This document shows, piece after piece, positions 1-5,955 of a stretch of DNA of 5,955 bases (the first letter of the stretch is position 1; each line of letters starts with the position of its first letter). The translations under genes were made by a program, and so were the position numbers. The stretch is from SYIM01 sp039800325 (GTDB taxonomy: Bacteria > Pseudomonadota > Gammaproteobacteria > Burkholderiales > Burkholderiaceae_E). The stretch lies in the NCBI GenBank assembly GCA_039800325.1, contig JBDLQY010000086.1:1-5955 (forward strand), given 5' to 3'. The notes beneath the pieces were generated by a model. That model was given only the letters and a program-made list of their open reading frames with translations, was not told where the DNA came from and ran no database searches.

Positions 1-109
1 CCCACGACGTCGCCATGGTGGCCGGGAGCAAAGACAACGCGGCCGAGCGCCGGAGTAATTCGCGGCGAAGTGAGTTCACTGGGGAAAGTGGGAAGGGATC
101 TGATGTCAT
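1..109 (-). CDS. start of an exported protein with twin-arginine-like signal peptide (partial)
   Basis: A reading frame begins at the ATG at 109-107, 20 bases after the stop of the serine hydrolase, and runs open for 36 codons off the window edge. AGGA at 119-116 sits 6 bases ahead of it, a good ribosome-binding site. The visible N-terminus has a 14-residue polar leader, then L-R-R-E-L-L-R-R (14-21) and a short hydrophobic stretch S-A-A-L-S-L-L-P-A-T-M-A (22-33). This is the layout of a Tat signal peptide (consensus R-R-x-[FL]-L-K/R followed by a modest hydrophobic core), and in any case of an export signal. The mature protein is outside the window. Solute-binding proteins of peptide ABC transporters often carry such leaders and often sit beside M81 and serine-hydrolase genes, so that is my first guess; a secreted hydrolase or oxidoreductase is the alternative. 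Confidence 0.72.
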   Translation of the reverse strand, partial: MTSDPFPLSPVNSLRRELLRRSAALSLLPATMATSW

Positions 110-115
110 GATGAA

Positions 116-119
116 TCCT
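116..119 (-). promoter_or_regulatory. Shine-Dalgarno site of the exported-protein gene
   Basis: AGGA on the minus strand, 6 bases upstream of the ATG at 109-107 in the 20-base gap after the serine hydrolase stop. It supports that ATG as a real start and independent translation initiation within the same transcript. The gap shows no hairpin with a T-run, so transcription probably continues. Confidence 0.65.
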
Positions 120-129
120 GAGAAAAGAG

Positions 130-1623
130 TCAGTTGCGGTCACTTCGTGTGAACCCGCGGGAGCCCACGCCGAAGCTAAAGAGAACGCTCACGGCGTAGC
201 CGTTTGCGATGGTGAAACGCAGCTCGCCAGGTGGTGCCGATTGACGTTCTGTGTGTTCGAACAACACGCGAAACACTTGTTCGCCCGCTTTAAGCATCGG
301 CAAGGCGCGAAAACCCATGCGGTAACCTTGGGGCACATGGCCCATGAGCCCCCCTTCTGTTGCGGAAAGAAGCAACTCTCCATCGGCTGGGTGTTCAAAG
401 CGCCCCACAAAGGGTGTGAGGTCTAAGGGGTGGTCGGTCTGAAGGGCAGTATCGGCGAGCGCTGCGGCCTCGTGAGTTGTTTGGCCTAGGGCCCGCAAAG
501 TCGCGCTCTCATACCAAGCGGCCCAGTCGCGCGGAGGCAGGTTTAGCAAAACCGAGGCAAGTGCATAGGCCAGCGGGGTGGTCACTGGCGCGGCCGAATT
601 GGCGTACACCGCAATTCCGATGCCGTCGCTAGGCAAGAGCAGGGTCATCGAGGTCGCGCCGAAGATGGCACCCGAGTGGCAAACCAACGGATGACCTTGA
701 AGGTCAGACACCGCCCAGCCCAGACCATAGGAGGCCATGTGTGCATCTGGGCAGAACAGGCTCAGGATGTCAGAACCGGGCCGAGCAACGACCTGTGGCG
801 TGTGAGTTTCGAGTAGCGCCTTACGTTCGACGACCTGAACACCATTGACGAGACCACCACCCAGATGAAGCCGAAGCCACTGCAGGGCATCTACTCCAGA
901 AACCACCATCCCCCCAGCGCCTAGGAACTGATCCGTGAACAACGATTCAATCGCCACTGGCCGACCTTGAACATGCGCATGCCAGCCAGCTTGGTCGGCA
1001 AGCGCCGAGCGCGCTTCAAATCCCCCAGATGTGTTGTTCATTCCCAAGGGGGAGAGAATGCGCTGACGCAAAGTGGCCAGAAAGCCAAGGCCGGTAATGC
1101 GACCAGCCGCGACGGCAGCTGCGGTATGACCGGCGTTGACATAGGTGAAGCGACTGCGAAATGGTGCGATGGGTGCAGTGTGGCGCAGGCGCGGAAAAAC
1201 ATATTCGGCGGGGTAGGACGGGGAAAGACCGGCTTCCATCAATCCTGCACGAGGAAGTCCCAGCCTGTTGCCGCACAGGTCTCGAAACGACACCTGCTGC
1301 GTGACCCAGGGGTCATACAACTCAAACTCAGGCACGTGCCTCACCACAGGATCATCCCAGTTCACCAGCCCGTCGGCAACCAAGGAAGCCACCGTGGCCG
1401 AAACAAAGGACTTGCTGCCAGAGCCAATGTCGAAGCCTGTGTTCAGGGTAACCGGGTCGTTAACCCCCACCGACTTGTGGCCCCAGGCCAAGTGATAACA
1501 GCGGTCATTGACCACCAGCGCGACCGACGCGCCCGGTACGCGCAACGCTCCCAGGTGCGCGTCGCAGATCCGAGCCAACCGAGGATCCAGCGAGTCAAGT
1601 GGACGGGCCTCGGTTCGGTTCAT
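130..1623 (-). CDS. serine hydrolase, class C beta-lactamase / S12 peptidase family
   Basis: This 497-residue protein has the penicillin-recognising fold shared by AmpC beta-lactamases, D-Ala-D-Ala carboxypeptidases, D-aminopeptidases and esterases. The catalytic S-x-x-K is S-G-S-K at 68-71 (Ser68 codon 1422-1420), the Y-x-N motif is Y-V-N at 161-163, and the third motif is H-S-G at 316-318 in V-C-H-S-G-A-I-F-G. The catalytic domain ends near 365, and residues about 400-490 (P-F-V-G-R-F-E-H-P, then G-E-L-L-L) form an extra C-terminal beta-rich domain like the lipocalin-like DUF3471 type found on many such hydrolases. There is no signal peptide or membrane anchor, unlike periplasmic beta-lactamases and cell-wall enzymes, so a cytoplasmic peptidase, amidase or esterase is more likely than antibiotic resistance. 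HSG rather than KTG in the third motif is common in the esterase and D-aminopeptidase side of the family. The ATG at 1623 overlaps the M81 stop as ATGA. MlrB of the microcystin pathway belongs to this same broad superfamily. Confidence 0.94.
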   Translation of the reverse strand: MNRTEARPLDSLDPRLARICDAHLGALRVPGASVALVVNDRCYHLAWGHKSVGVNDPVTLNTGFDIGSGSKSFVSATVASLVADGLVNWDDPVVRHVPEFELYDPWVTQQVSFRDLCGNRLGLPRAGLMEAGLSPSYPAEYVFPRLRHTAPIAPFRSRFTYVNAGHTAAAVAAGRITGLGFLATLRQRILSPLGMNNTSGGFEARSALADQAGWHAHVQGRPVAIESLFTDQFLGAGGMVVSGVDALQWLRLHLGGGLVNGVQVVERKALLETHTPQVVARPGSDILSLFCPDAHMASYGLGWAVSDLQGHPLVCHSGAIFGATSMTLLLPSDGIGIAVYANSAAPVTTPLAYALASVLLNLPPRDWAAWYESATLRALGQTTHEAAALADTALQTDHPLDLTPFVGRFEHPADGELLLSATEGGLMGHVPQGYRMGFRALPMLKAGEQVFRVLFEHTERQSAPPGELRFTIANGYAVSVLFSFGVGSRGFTRSDRN

Positions 1624-3149
1624 GGCGACGACGTCCAGCCACGGGTTGACCGATCAAACAACTGGGCTGCAGGCTCGCCGCGCACGGCCCAAGGGTCGTC
1701 GATGCGGGGAAAGAAGTCTCCGTCGCGCTGGGTGTAGGTTAGATGCTCGAAGTCGAGTTGCAGCGCGCCTGGCGTGCTCACGGACCACATCTGCTTTGCT
1801 ACCGCAGCAAATCCGGCTTCGTAGTGGCTGCTGGACTTGACAACGACGAGGCGCTTGGACGACAGCTCGATGCCCAGCCCTGTGAAGGCATCGGGATCAA
1901 AGGTCTGCGCGCGGATCGATATGACCACAATATCGATGCAGCCGGTTCCTTGCCTAGCGCGCAACCATACCGACAGCCCCAGAGAGCGCCGCACGCCTAA
2001 GGCGGCTTGGCTGTGCTGCGGTTGGATGGCCATGACCTCCACATGCAGGTCGATGGGTTCTCCCGATGCTGGGCCACTCTTGCCGCCCAACCGAACTGGC
2101 AGCCTAGCGCCTACACCAGCCTGCTCGCACACACTGGCCACCATCGGATCCCAGAAGCAGCCTATGGCGACGTTTTGGGCATCGCGAGTCAAAAGCGTGC
2201 GAAGGAAATAGGTGCTGTCGCCGGCGGCACCGCCACCTGGGTTGTCGGCATAGTCGGCCAGCACGGTACAGCCTGGCAAGTCGGCAGCCCTGACCAGAGA
2301 AGTGTCGATGTCTGGCATGTTCGACCGCAGGGCGTGCCTCGCAACGTAAAGGCGTCGCGCCATGGTCTTTGCAGCAGTCACGGCCACATCGGGCTGACCG
2401 TCGGCAATCACCAGTACACGGGTGCCGACATCAGCCACATCGGCAAATGGGAATCCGTGCGCAATGCTGGCCGACAGCACGCCGGGCAGCGATTCCAAAG
2501 CAAGCAGTTCAGTGACGATGCCCTTCATCGGCTCCCTGAAAGTCGGGTAGGTTCCGATCATTCGGGTGTCGACCAGGGCGGCCACTGGCCGAATATGGCC
2601 CATCGCCGTGCGACGGCAAAGGTCCAATAATTCTGCAGCACGCTCGCGCATGTCGATGTGGGGATACTCCTTGTAGGCGATGACGATATCGGCTTGGCTC
2701 AGCATGGTCGCGCTCAAGTGGCAGTGCAAGTCGAGTTCGACGCCGATGACGACCTGCGGGAACAGCTCTCGGATACGGATCAGCAAGTCGCCTTCGCAGT
2801 CGTCGCAGCCTTCGGCCACCATCGCACCGTGCAAGGCAAGCAACACAATGTCCACCGGTGCCTTCGTCATGGCGTCGCGCAGATCATCGATGATGCGGTC
2901 ACGAAGCTGCTCATACACAATGCGGACCGTCTTGCCTGACGGCTGGGAAAAGGCGCAGAGGCTTTCCACGACATCGTCGCCCGCAGATCGTGCGAGTCCG
3001 CAGAAAGTGGCCATGATCTCTGCGCTAGGGCTGTTGACCTTGCTGGCCGCGTCGCGCACCAATCCAAATTCGGTGAAAGAGCCCAACCCTGTCGGAAAGG
3101 GGGCGAAGGTGTTGGTCTCTGTGGCCAAGGCAGCTATGAAAATGCGCAT
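1620..3149 (-). CDS. M81 family metallopeptidase (MlrC-like)
   Basis: This 509-residue protein belongs to peptidase family M81, whose best-known member MlrC (microcystinase C) cleaves linearised microcystin and its tetrapeptide. The N-terminal domain (formerly DUF1485, about 1-290) starts M-R-I-F-I-A-A-L-A-T-E-T-N-T-F, the family hallmark. It contains L-H-G-A-M (106-110), D-L-H-C-H (140-144) and Y-P-H-I-D (162-166); D140, H142 and H164 are probable metal ligands. The MlrC C-terminal domain (about 295-490) has D-N-P-G-G-G (302-307), V-K-S-S-S-H-Y (437-443) and F-E-H-L-T-Y (467-472). No signal peptide, so cytoplasmic. I chose the ATG at 3149 over an in-frame ATG at 3167 because AGGAG stands 7 bases before it, it forms a TGATG stop-start junction with the dehydrogenase, and the protein then begins exactly at the conserved motif. 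Most M81 proteins are not microcystinases; the natural substrate here is probably another small peptide or amide. The end overlaps the next gene as ATGA. Confidence 0.95.
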   Translation of the reverse strand: MRIFIAALATETNTFAPFPTGLGSFTEFGLVRDAASKVNSPSAEIMATFCGLARSAGDDVVESLCAFSQPSGKTVRIVYEQLRDRIIDDLRDAMTKAPVDIVLLALHGAMVAEGCDDCEGDLLIRIRELFPQVVIGVELDLHCHLSATMLSQADIVIAYKEYPHIDMRERAAELLDLCRRTAMGHIRPVAALVDTRMIGTYPTFREPMKGIVTELLALESLPGVLSASIAHGFPFADVADVGTRVLVIADGQPDVAVTAAKTMARRLYVARHALRSNMPDIDTSLVRAADLPGCTVLADYADNPGGGAAGDSTYFLRTLLTRDAQNVAIGCFWDPMVASVCEQAGVGARLPVRLGGKSGPASGEPIDLHVEVMAIQPQHSQAALGVRRSLGLSVWLRARQGTGCIDIVVISIRAQTFDPDAFTGLGIELSSKRLVVVKSSSHYEAGFAAVAKQMWSVSTPGALQLDFEHLTYTQRDGDFFPRIDDPWAVRGEPAAQLFDRSTRGWTSSP

Positions 3150-4321
3150 CACTGAACTCCTGGCCACGCATGCGTCATCTCGGGGCCTAGCGCCAGCCGC
3201 GCAGGGTCCAAAGCTTTGACCGCCACACCCTCGGCTTGGATGTCGGGGGGCAATGCCCGCCCAGTGATTAAAGCAACTGCTGTTCGGGCCAGAGCCGGCG
3301 CAGCCTGGATCCCATAGCCACCTTGCGCGGCCAGCCAGAAGAAGCCCTCAACGCTTGGATCGAATCCAACAACGGGCGTGCGGTCGGCAACGAAGCTCCT
3401 TAGCCCCGCCCAACGGTGAACCACCCGTTGAACGCGCATCGTTGTGGCGCGCTCGAAACGGTCTACTGCAATCGCCACGTCAAGTTCCTCAGGCATCGCG
3501 TCGCAGGGATCCATCAGGTCTTCATTGGCAGGCGACAGAAGTAACTGGCCAGTTTCGGGCTTGAAGTAGAAGGACTCGTGGGCATCGATCACGGCGGGCC
3601 AAAGGCGAACGTCGCAGCCGACTGGCGCCGCAACGGTCAACGCGGTTCGGCGCATGGGTTTTAGGCCAATGGCCTTTGCTCCTACCATCTCAGCCACCTG
3701 ATCGGCCCAAGCGCCCGTGGCATTCACAAGCAGAGGTGCACGAAAAGATCCCACGCGTGATTGCACATGCCACAGACCGCCCTTCCGGCAAATGTCGAGT
3801 TCGGCCGCGCCCATGATCAGACGCGCGCCGCTGTGCCGAGCCACTCGCAGGTAAGCTTGCAGCAGCGCGGCAACGTCGATATCGCGGCCCGACGGGTCGA
3901 GCAACGCGCCTGCTGCCGCCTCTGAGCGCAAGATGGGCACCATCGCCAAAGCGGCGGCGCTGTCCAGCCTCAGCAACGATGCACCGAAACGAGCTTCGGC
4001 TTGGATACGGTCGAGTATTTGCAGACTTTCGGTATTGGCGATGACCATGCTTGCACGCGGGGTCAGCAACGGGACTTCGGCGAATCCAGCCGGAGGCGCA
4101 GCTAAAAAGCTGCGGCTTGCTCTTGTCAGGGCTCGTATCGTTTCATTGCCGTAGCTTTCGATGAACATCGCAGCCGAGCGTCCCGTGGCGTGACGGCCCG
4201 GTTGATCCTCGATCTCGAGCAGTGTCACCGTTCGTTTTTCTGCAAGCTCGGCTGCCAGCGAAGCACCGGCCATTCCGGCCCCGAGGACGATGACATCCGA
4301 CTGAGAGGTAGTCTCGTTCAT
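3149..4321 (-). CDS. FAD-dependent D-amino-acid dehydrogenase, DauA-like (DAO family)
   Basis: This 390-residue flavoprotein is expected to oxidise a D-amino acid to the imino acid, which hydrolyses to a 2-oxo acid and ammonia, passing electrons to a quinone or similar acceptor rather than oxygen. The N-terminal dinucleotide-binding motif G-A-G-M-A-G is at 14-19, followed by the FAD-contact motif A-T-G-R-S-A-A (45-51), V-N-A-T-G-A-W-A-D (199-207) and the C-terminal A-A-Q-G-G-Y-G-I-Q (331-339). Compared from memory with Pseudomonas aeruginosa D-arginine dehydrogenase DauA, similarity runs through the whole length with few gaps. Carboxylate-binding and catalytic positions are kept: Tyr57 (DauA Tyr53), Arg225 (Arg222), Tyr252 (Tyr249), Arg308 (Arg305), Gly335 (Gly332). 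Side-chain-pocket positions differ: Ser91 replaces Glu87 and Met52 replaces His48. It is therefore probably not arginine-specific, and I withhold the symbol. The ATG at 4321 sits in an ATGA overlap with the upstream stop, and only a weak Shine-Dalgarno is visible, which fits coupled translation. Confidence 0.93.
   Translation of the reverse strand: MNETTSQSDVIVLGAGMAGASLAAELAEKRTVTLLEIEDQPGRHATGRSAAMFIESYGNETIRALTRASRSFLAAPPAGFAEVPLLTPRASMVIANTESLQILDRIQAEARFGASLLRLDSAAALAMVPILRSEAAAGALLDPSGRDIDVAALLQAYLRVARHSGARLIMGAAELDICRKGGLWHVQSRVGSFRAPLLVNATGAWADQVAEMVGAKAIGLKPMRRTALTVAAPVGCDVRLWPAVIDAHESFYFKPETGQLLLSPANEDLMDPCDAMPEELDVAIAVDRFERATTMRVQRVVHRWAGLRSFVADRTPVVGFDPSVEGFFWLAAQGGYGIQAAPALARTAVALITGRALPPDIQAEGVAVKALDPARLALGPEMTHAWPGVQ
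3157..3161 (-). promoter_or_regulatory. Shine-Dalgarno site deciding the M81 gene start
   Basis: AGGAG on the minus strand lies 7 bases upstream of the ATG at 3149-3147, inside the last codons of the dehydrogenase gene. It is the strongest ribosome-binding site in the window and would be inside the coding sequence if translation began at 3167, so it favours the shorter, 509-residue M81 protein. Confidence 0.8.
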
Positions 4322-5076
4322 AACGACAAATCCAGAAAGTACCTGACGGGCGGAACGACGAGGTCAGGCGTCATACAAACACCGTGACCTTGGCCGGGTA
4401 ACTCTTTTAACGTCCAGCCCTGCTTTTCAAGCATGGTTCGATTCTCGCGAATGATCGACGCGATACGAATGGGAATGCCGGCCTCTACAAGGTCGCCATC
4501 GCCGCCGAAGTAAACCATCTTTGGAACATGAATGCTCGCCACGGACTCTGCTTCGGCCCAGTCCACCATGCTGCTGTAGTAGGCTTCCCACTGACGGTAC
4601 TGGTCCTTTGAGCGCAACACTTTCAGCGACGAAGGTTCGGGGTCGGACTGCTTCAAGCGCGTGGCCTGCAGGATGGCGTCATAGGGTGCACCCAGCGGCG
4701 GCCAACCGCCCAGAACCAGCGCGGTCAGGCGGTCGGTGCGTGACGCCAGTTGCAGACCGGCAGCCGCGCCCCAGGAATAGCCCCAGTAGGCAAAACGGTC
4801 GAAGCCGGCCGCAGTTGCCACGGCCAGCAGATCAGCGCAGACGCGGTCGGCCGTCAGGTCCTGTGGCGCGATATCGCGGCTGCCACCGATGCTGGGGTAG
4901 TCCACGCGAAGCACGCGGTAGCGGTCGGTCAGCCGGTCCAGGTAACCGTCCAGCACGTCTTGCATTTCAGAGCCAAAGATTTGCGTGAGGGACGCCATCA
5001 GCGGCAGACCGATCAGCAGCGGCTGGCCTTGGCCCTGTACGTCGTAGAAGACGCCGCTGGCAGAGTCAAGCGGCAT
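4318..5076 (-). CDS. alpha/beta hydrolase, substrate unknown
   Basis: This is a 252-residue single-domain alpha/beta-hydrolase, a normal length for the fold, with no signal peptide or membrane segment, so probably cytoplasmic. The nucleophile elbow G-Y-S-W-G is at 99-103 (Ser101, codon 4776-4774). The acid is probably Asp193 or Asp195 in F-G-G-D-G-D, and the histidine is His231 in G-Q-G-H-G. The strand-3 loop, where most family members have HGxP for the oxyanion hole, instead reads G-L-P-L-M-A-S (23-29), and V-D-Y-P-S-I-G-G-S (58-66) follows. The family covers esterases, amidases, peptidases and lactonases, so the reaction cannot be assigned. In this operon an amide, ester or peptide bond is the natural guess. 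The ATG at 5076 lies inside the end of the DUF885 gene (11-base overlap) and is preceded by a purine-rich AAGGCAGG about 6 bases upstream. Its end overlaps the dehydrogenase start as ATGA. Confidence 0.94.
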   Translation of the reverse strand: MPLDSASGVFYDVQGQGQPLLIGLPLMASLTQIFGSEMQDVLDGYLDRLTDRYRVLRVDYPSIGGSRDIAPQDLTADRVCADLLAVATAAGFDRFAYWGYSWGAAAGLQLASRTDRLTALVLGGWPPLGAPYDAILQATRLKQSDPEPSSLKVLRSKDQYRQWEAYYSSMVDWAEAESVASIHVPKMVYFGGDGDLVEAGIPIRIASIIRENRTMLEKQGWTLKELPGQGHGVCMTPDLVVPPVRYFLDLSL

Positions 5077-5955
5077 CGACAGCCTGCCTTTCCTGTTCGC
5101 GCTGCAACCAGTCGCTGACCAAGTCGTCCAGCACCGGCAATGTCACGGCACCGGCGGTCATCACAGCTTCGTGAAAGCCTCGGTGGCTGAAGCGTGTTCC
5201 CAGACGGCCCTCGGCGCGTTGGCGCAGTTCACGCAGCTTGAGGTTGCCTATCTGGTAGCCCAGGGCCTGTCCAGGCAGCGCAGCGTAGCGGTCGACTTCG
5301 GCTTCGATGGTCTCGCGCGACAGCGTCAGTCGTTCGGTCATGTAGGCCACGGCCTGTTCACGGCTCCAGCCCTTGGCATGGATGCCGGTGTCGACCACCA
5401 ACCTCACGGCACGCCACATCTCCATCTCCAAGCGGCCGTAGTGCTCGTGCGGCGTTGTGTACAGGCCCATCTCGATGCCCAGGGTCTCGCAGTACAGCGC
5501 CCAGCCTTCAATGCACGCGGTGTATTTCACTGCGCCATATCGGCGAAAAGCAGGGGTGTCGGTTTGCTCGTTCAGCAGAGCCAGGTGCATTAGATGGCCG
5601 GGCCAGGCTTCGTGAACGACGAGTGCAGGGTGCAGGTAGCTCGGCGCCTTCGAAGGCATACCGCTGATCCAGAAGATGCCGGCGCTTGACCCGTCAGCCG
5701 CGCTGGGTTGGGCATAGGCCGGGGGCATGCGTGCGGAAACGGCTTCGGGGATACTCTGAACGCCGTAGGTGATGCGCGGGATCAGACCGAAGAACTCTGG
5801 AATGCGGCGGTCCACGCGCTTGCACAAGGCTTCAACAGCGTGGCGCAGAGCATCTGCGTTCGGGGCCACAAACTGCGGGTCGCTGGCTAAAAATTCGCGG
5901 TAGCCAGCGAGGTTGTCCGCAAAGCCGGCCTCGACTGCCACGATCTGGATCTCAG
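5066..5955 (-). CDS. DUF885 family metallopeptidase-like protein, 5' end outside window (partial)
   Basis: This is the C-terminal half of a DUF885 protein, a family of roughly 550-600 residues that resembles gluzincin-type zinc peptidases. About 296 residues are visible. The reading frame stays open to the window edge and upstream residues continue the family pattern (E-I-Q-I before the GTG at 5941), so that GTG is an internal valine and not the start. Counting from it, the metal-site motif HEAWPGH is at residues 110-116 (H110 codon at 5614-5612), and the second family motif EGWALY at 145-150 supplies a probable glutamate ligand. Downstream the typical E-M-W-R-A-V-R-L-V-V-D-T-G-I-H block (173-188) and the G-W-S-R-E-Q-A segment are intact. 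The usual second histidine after PGH is a leucine here. Family members are predicted peptidases or carboxylate-releasing hydrolases, but few have a tested substrate. Whether a signal peptide exists cannot be seen. The stop codon overlaps the next gene by 11 bases. Confidence 0.93.
   Translation of the reverse strand, partial: EIQIVAVEAGFADNLAGYREFLASDPQFVAPNADALRHAVEALCKRVDRRIPEFFGLIPRITYGVQSIPEAVSARMPPAYAQPSAADGSSAGIFWISGMPSKAPSYLHPALVVHEAWPGHLMHLALLNEQTDTPAFRRYGAVKYTACIEGWALYCETLGIEMGLYTTPHEHYGRLEMEMWRAVRLVVDTGIHAKGWSREQAVAYMTERLTLSRETIEAEVDRYAALPGQALGYQIGNLKLRELRQRAEGRLGTRFSHRGFHEAVMTAGAVTLPVLDDLVSDWLQREQERQAVDAA

Noticed and set aside
110..129. Possible terminator after the serine hydrolase gene
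   Set aside because: The 20-base gap has no GC-rich inverted repeat; it holds a ribosome-binding site for the next gene instead.
967..1737. 256-codon plus-strand open frame
   Set aside because: It is antisense to the serine hydrolase and the end of the M81 gene, both with full catalytic motifs; its translation shows no recognisable domain and looks like a high-GC shadow frame.
2007..2630. 207-codon plus-strand open frame
   Set aside because: It lies wholly antisense to conserved M81 sequence, has no recognisable motif and no convincing ribosome site.
4318..4321. Internal promoter between hydrolase and dehydrogenase genes
   Set aside because: The junctions are overlapping codons within high-GC coding sequence; I saw no convincing -35/-10 pair.
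5171..5593. 140-codon plus-strand open frame
   Set aside because: Antisense to the DUF885 motifs; no family resemblance.
5939..5941. GTG as start of the DUF885 gene
   Set aside because: The frame remains open upstream and the encoded residues continue the family pattern; a start here would remove about half the family domain, so the gene is cut by the window edge.
130..5955. Complete microcystin-degradation (mlr) cluster
   Set aside because: No MlrA-like membrane protease or MlrD-like transporter is present, and the accompanying DUF885, alpha/beta hydrolase and dehydrogenase are not part of that cluster; only family-level resemblance supports it.

Overview
The window is a single run of six co-directional genes, all on the minus strand, packed tightly enough to be one operon. 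It lies inside the transcript: the first visible gene enters from beyond base 5955 and the last leaves past base 1. High G+C, proteobacterial-type Shine-Dalgarno sites and protein families common in soil and freshwater Burkholderiales suggest a betaproteobacterium. That placement is tentative, since no marker gene is present.

In transcription order the genes are: (1) the C-terminal half of a DUF885 metallopeptidase-like protein, 5955-5066; (2) an alpha/beta hydrolase, 5076-4318; (3) a DAO-family FAD-dependent D-amino-acid dehydrogenase closely resembling Pseudomonas D-arginine dehydrogenase DauA, 4321-3149; (4) an M81/MlrC-family metallopeptidase, 3149-1620; (5) a class C beta-lactamase/S12-type serine hydrolase, 1623-130; (6) the first 36 codons of an exported protein with a twin-arginine-like signal peptide, 109-1. 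Genes 1-5 all overlap their neighbours (11, 4, 1 and 4 bases), which implies translational coupling. Gene 6 follows after 20 bases and has its own Shine-Dalgarno site.

Taken together this looks like a cytoplasmic catabolic operon for small peptides or amides, probably containing D-residues: several hydrolases of unrelated folds surround one D-amino-acid dehydrogenase, and an exported protein follows that may be a binding protein of an uptake system. The beta-lactamase-fold plus M81 pair recalls the MlrB/MlrC pair of microcystin degradation, but this is a parallel of families only. The actual substrate cannot be read from the sequence. The most specific observation is that the dehydrogenase keeps DauA's carboxylate-binding residues but has lost the glutamate that binds the arginine guanidinium, so its substrate is probably not D-arginine.

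No RNA genes, mobile elements, CRISPR arrays, repeats, promoters or terminators were recognised, and no gene-free stretch exceeds 20 bases.
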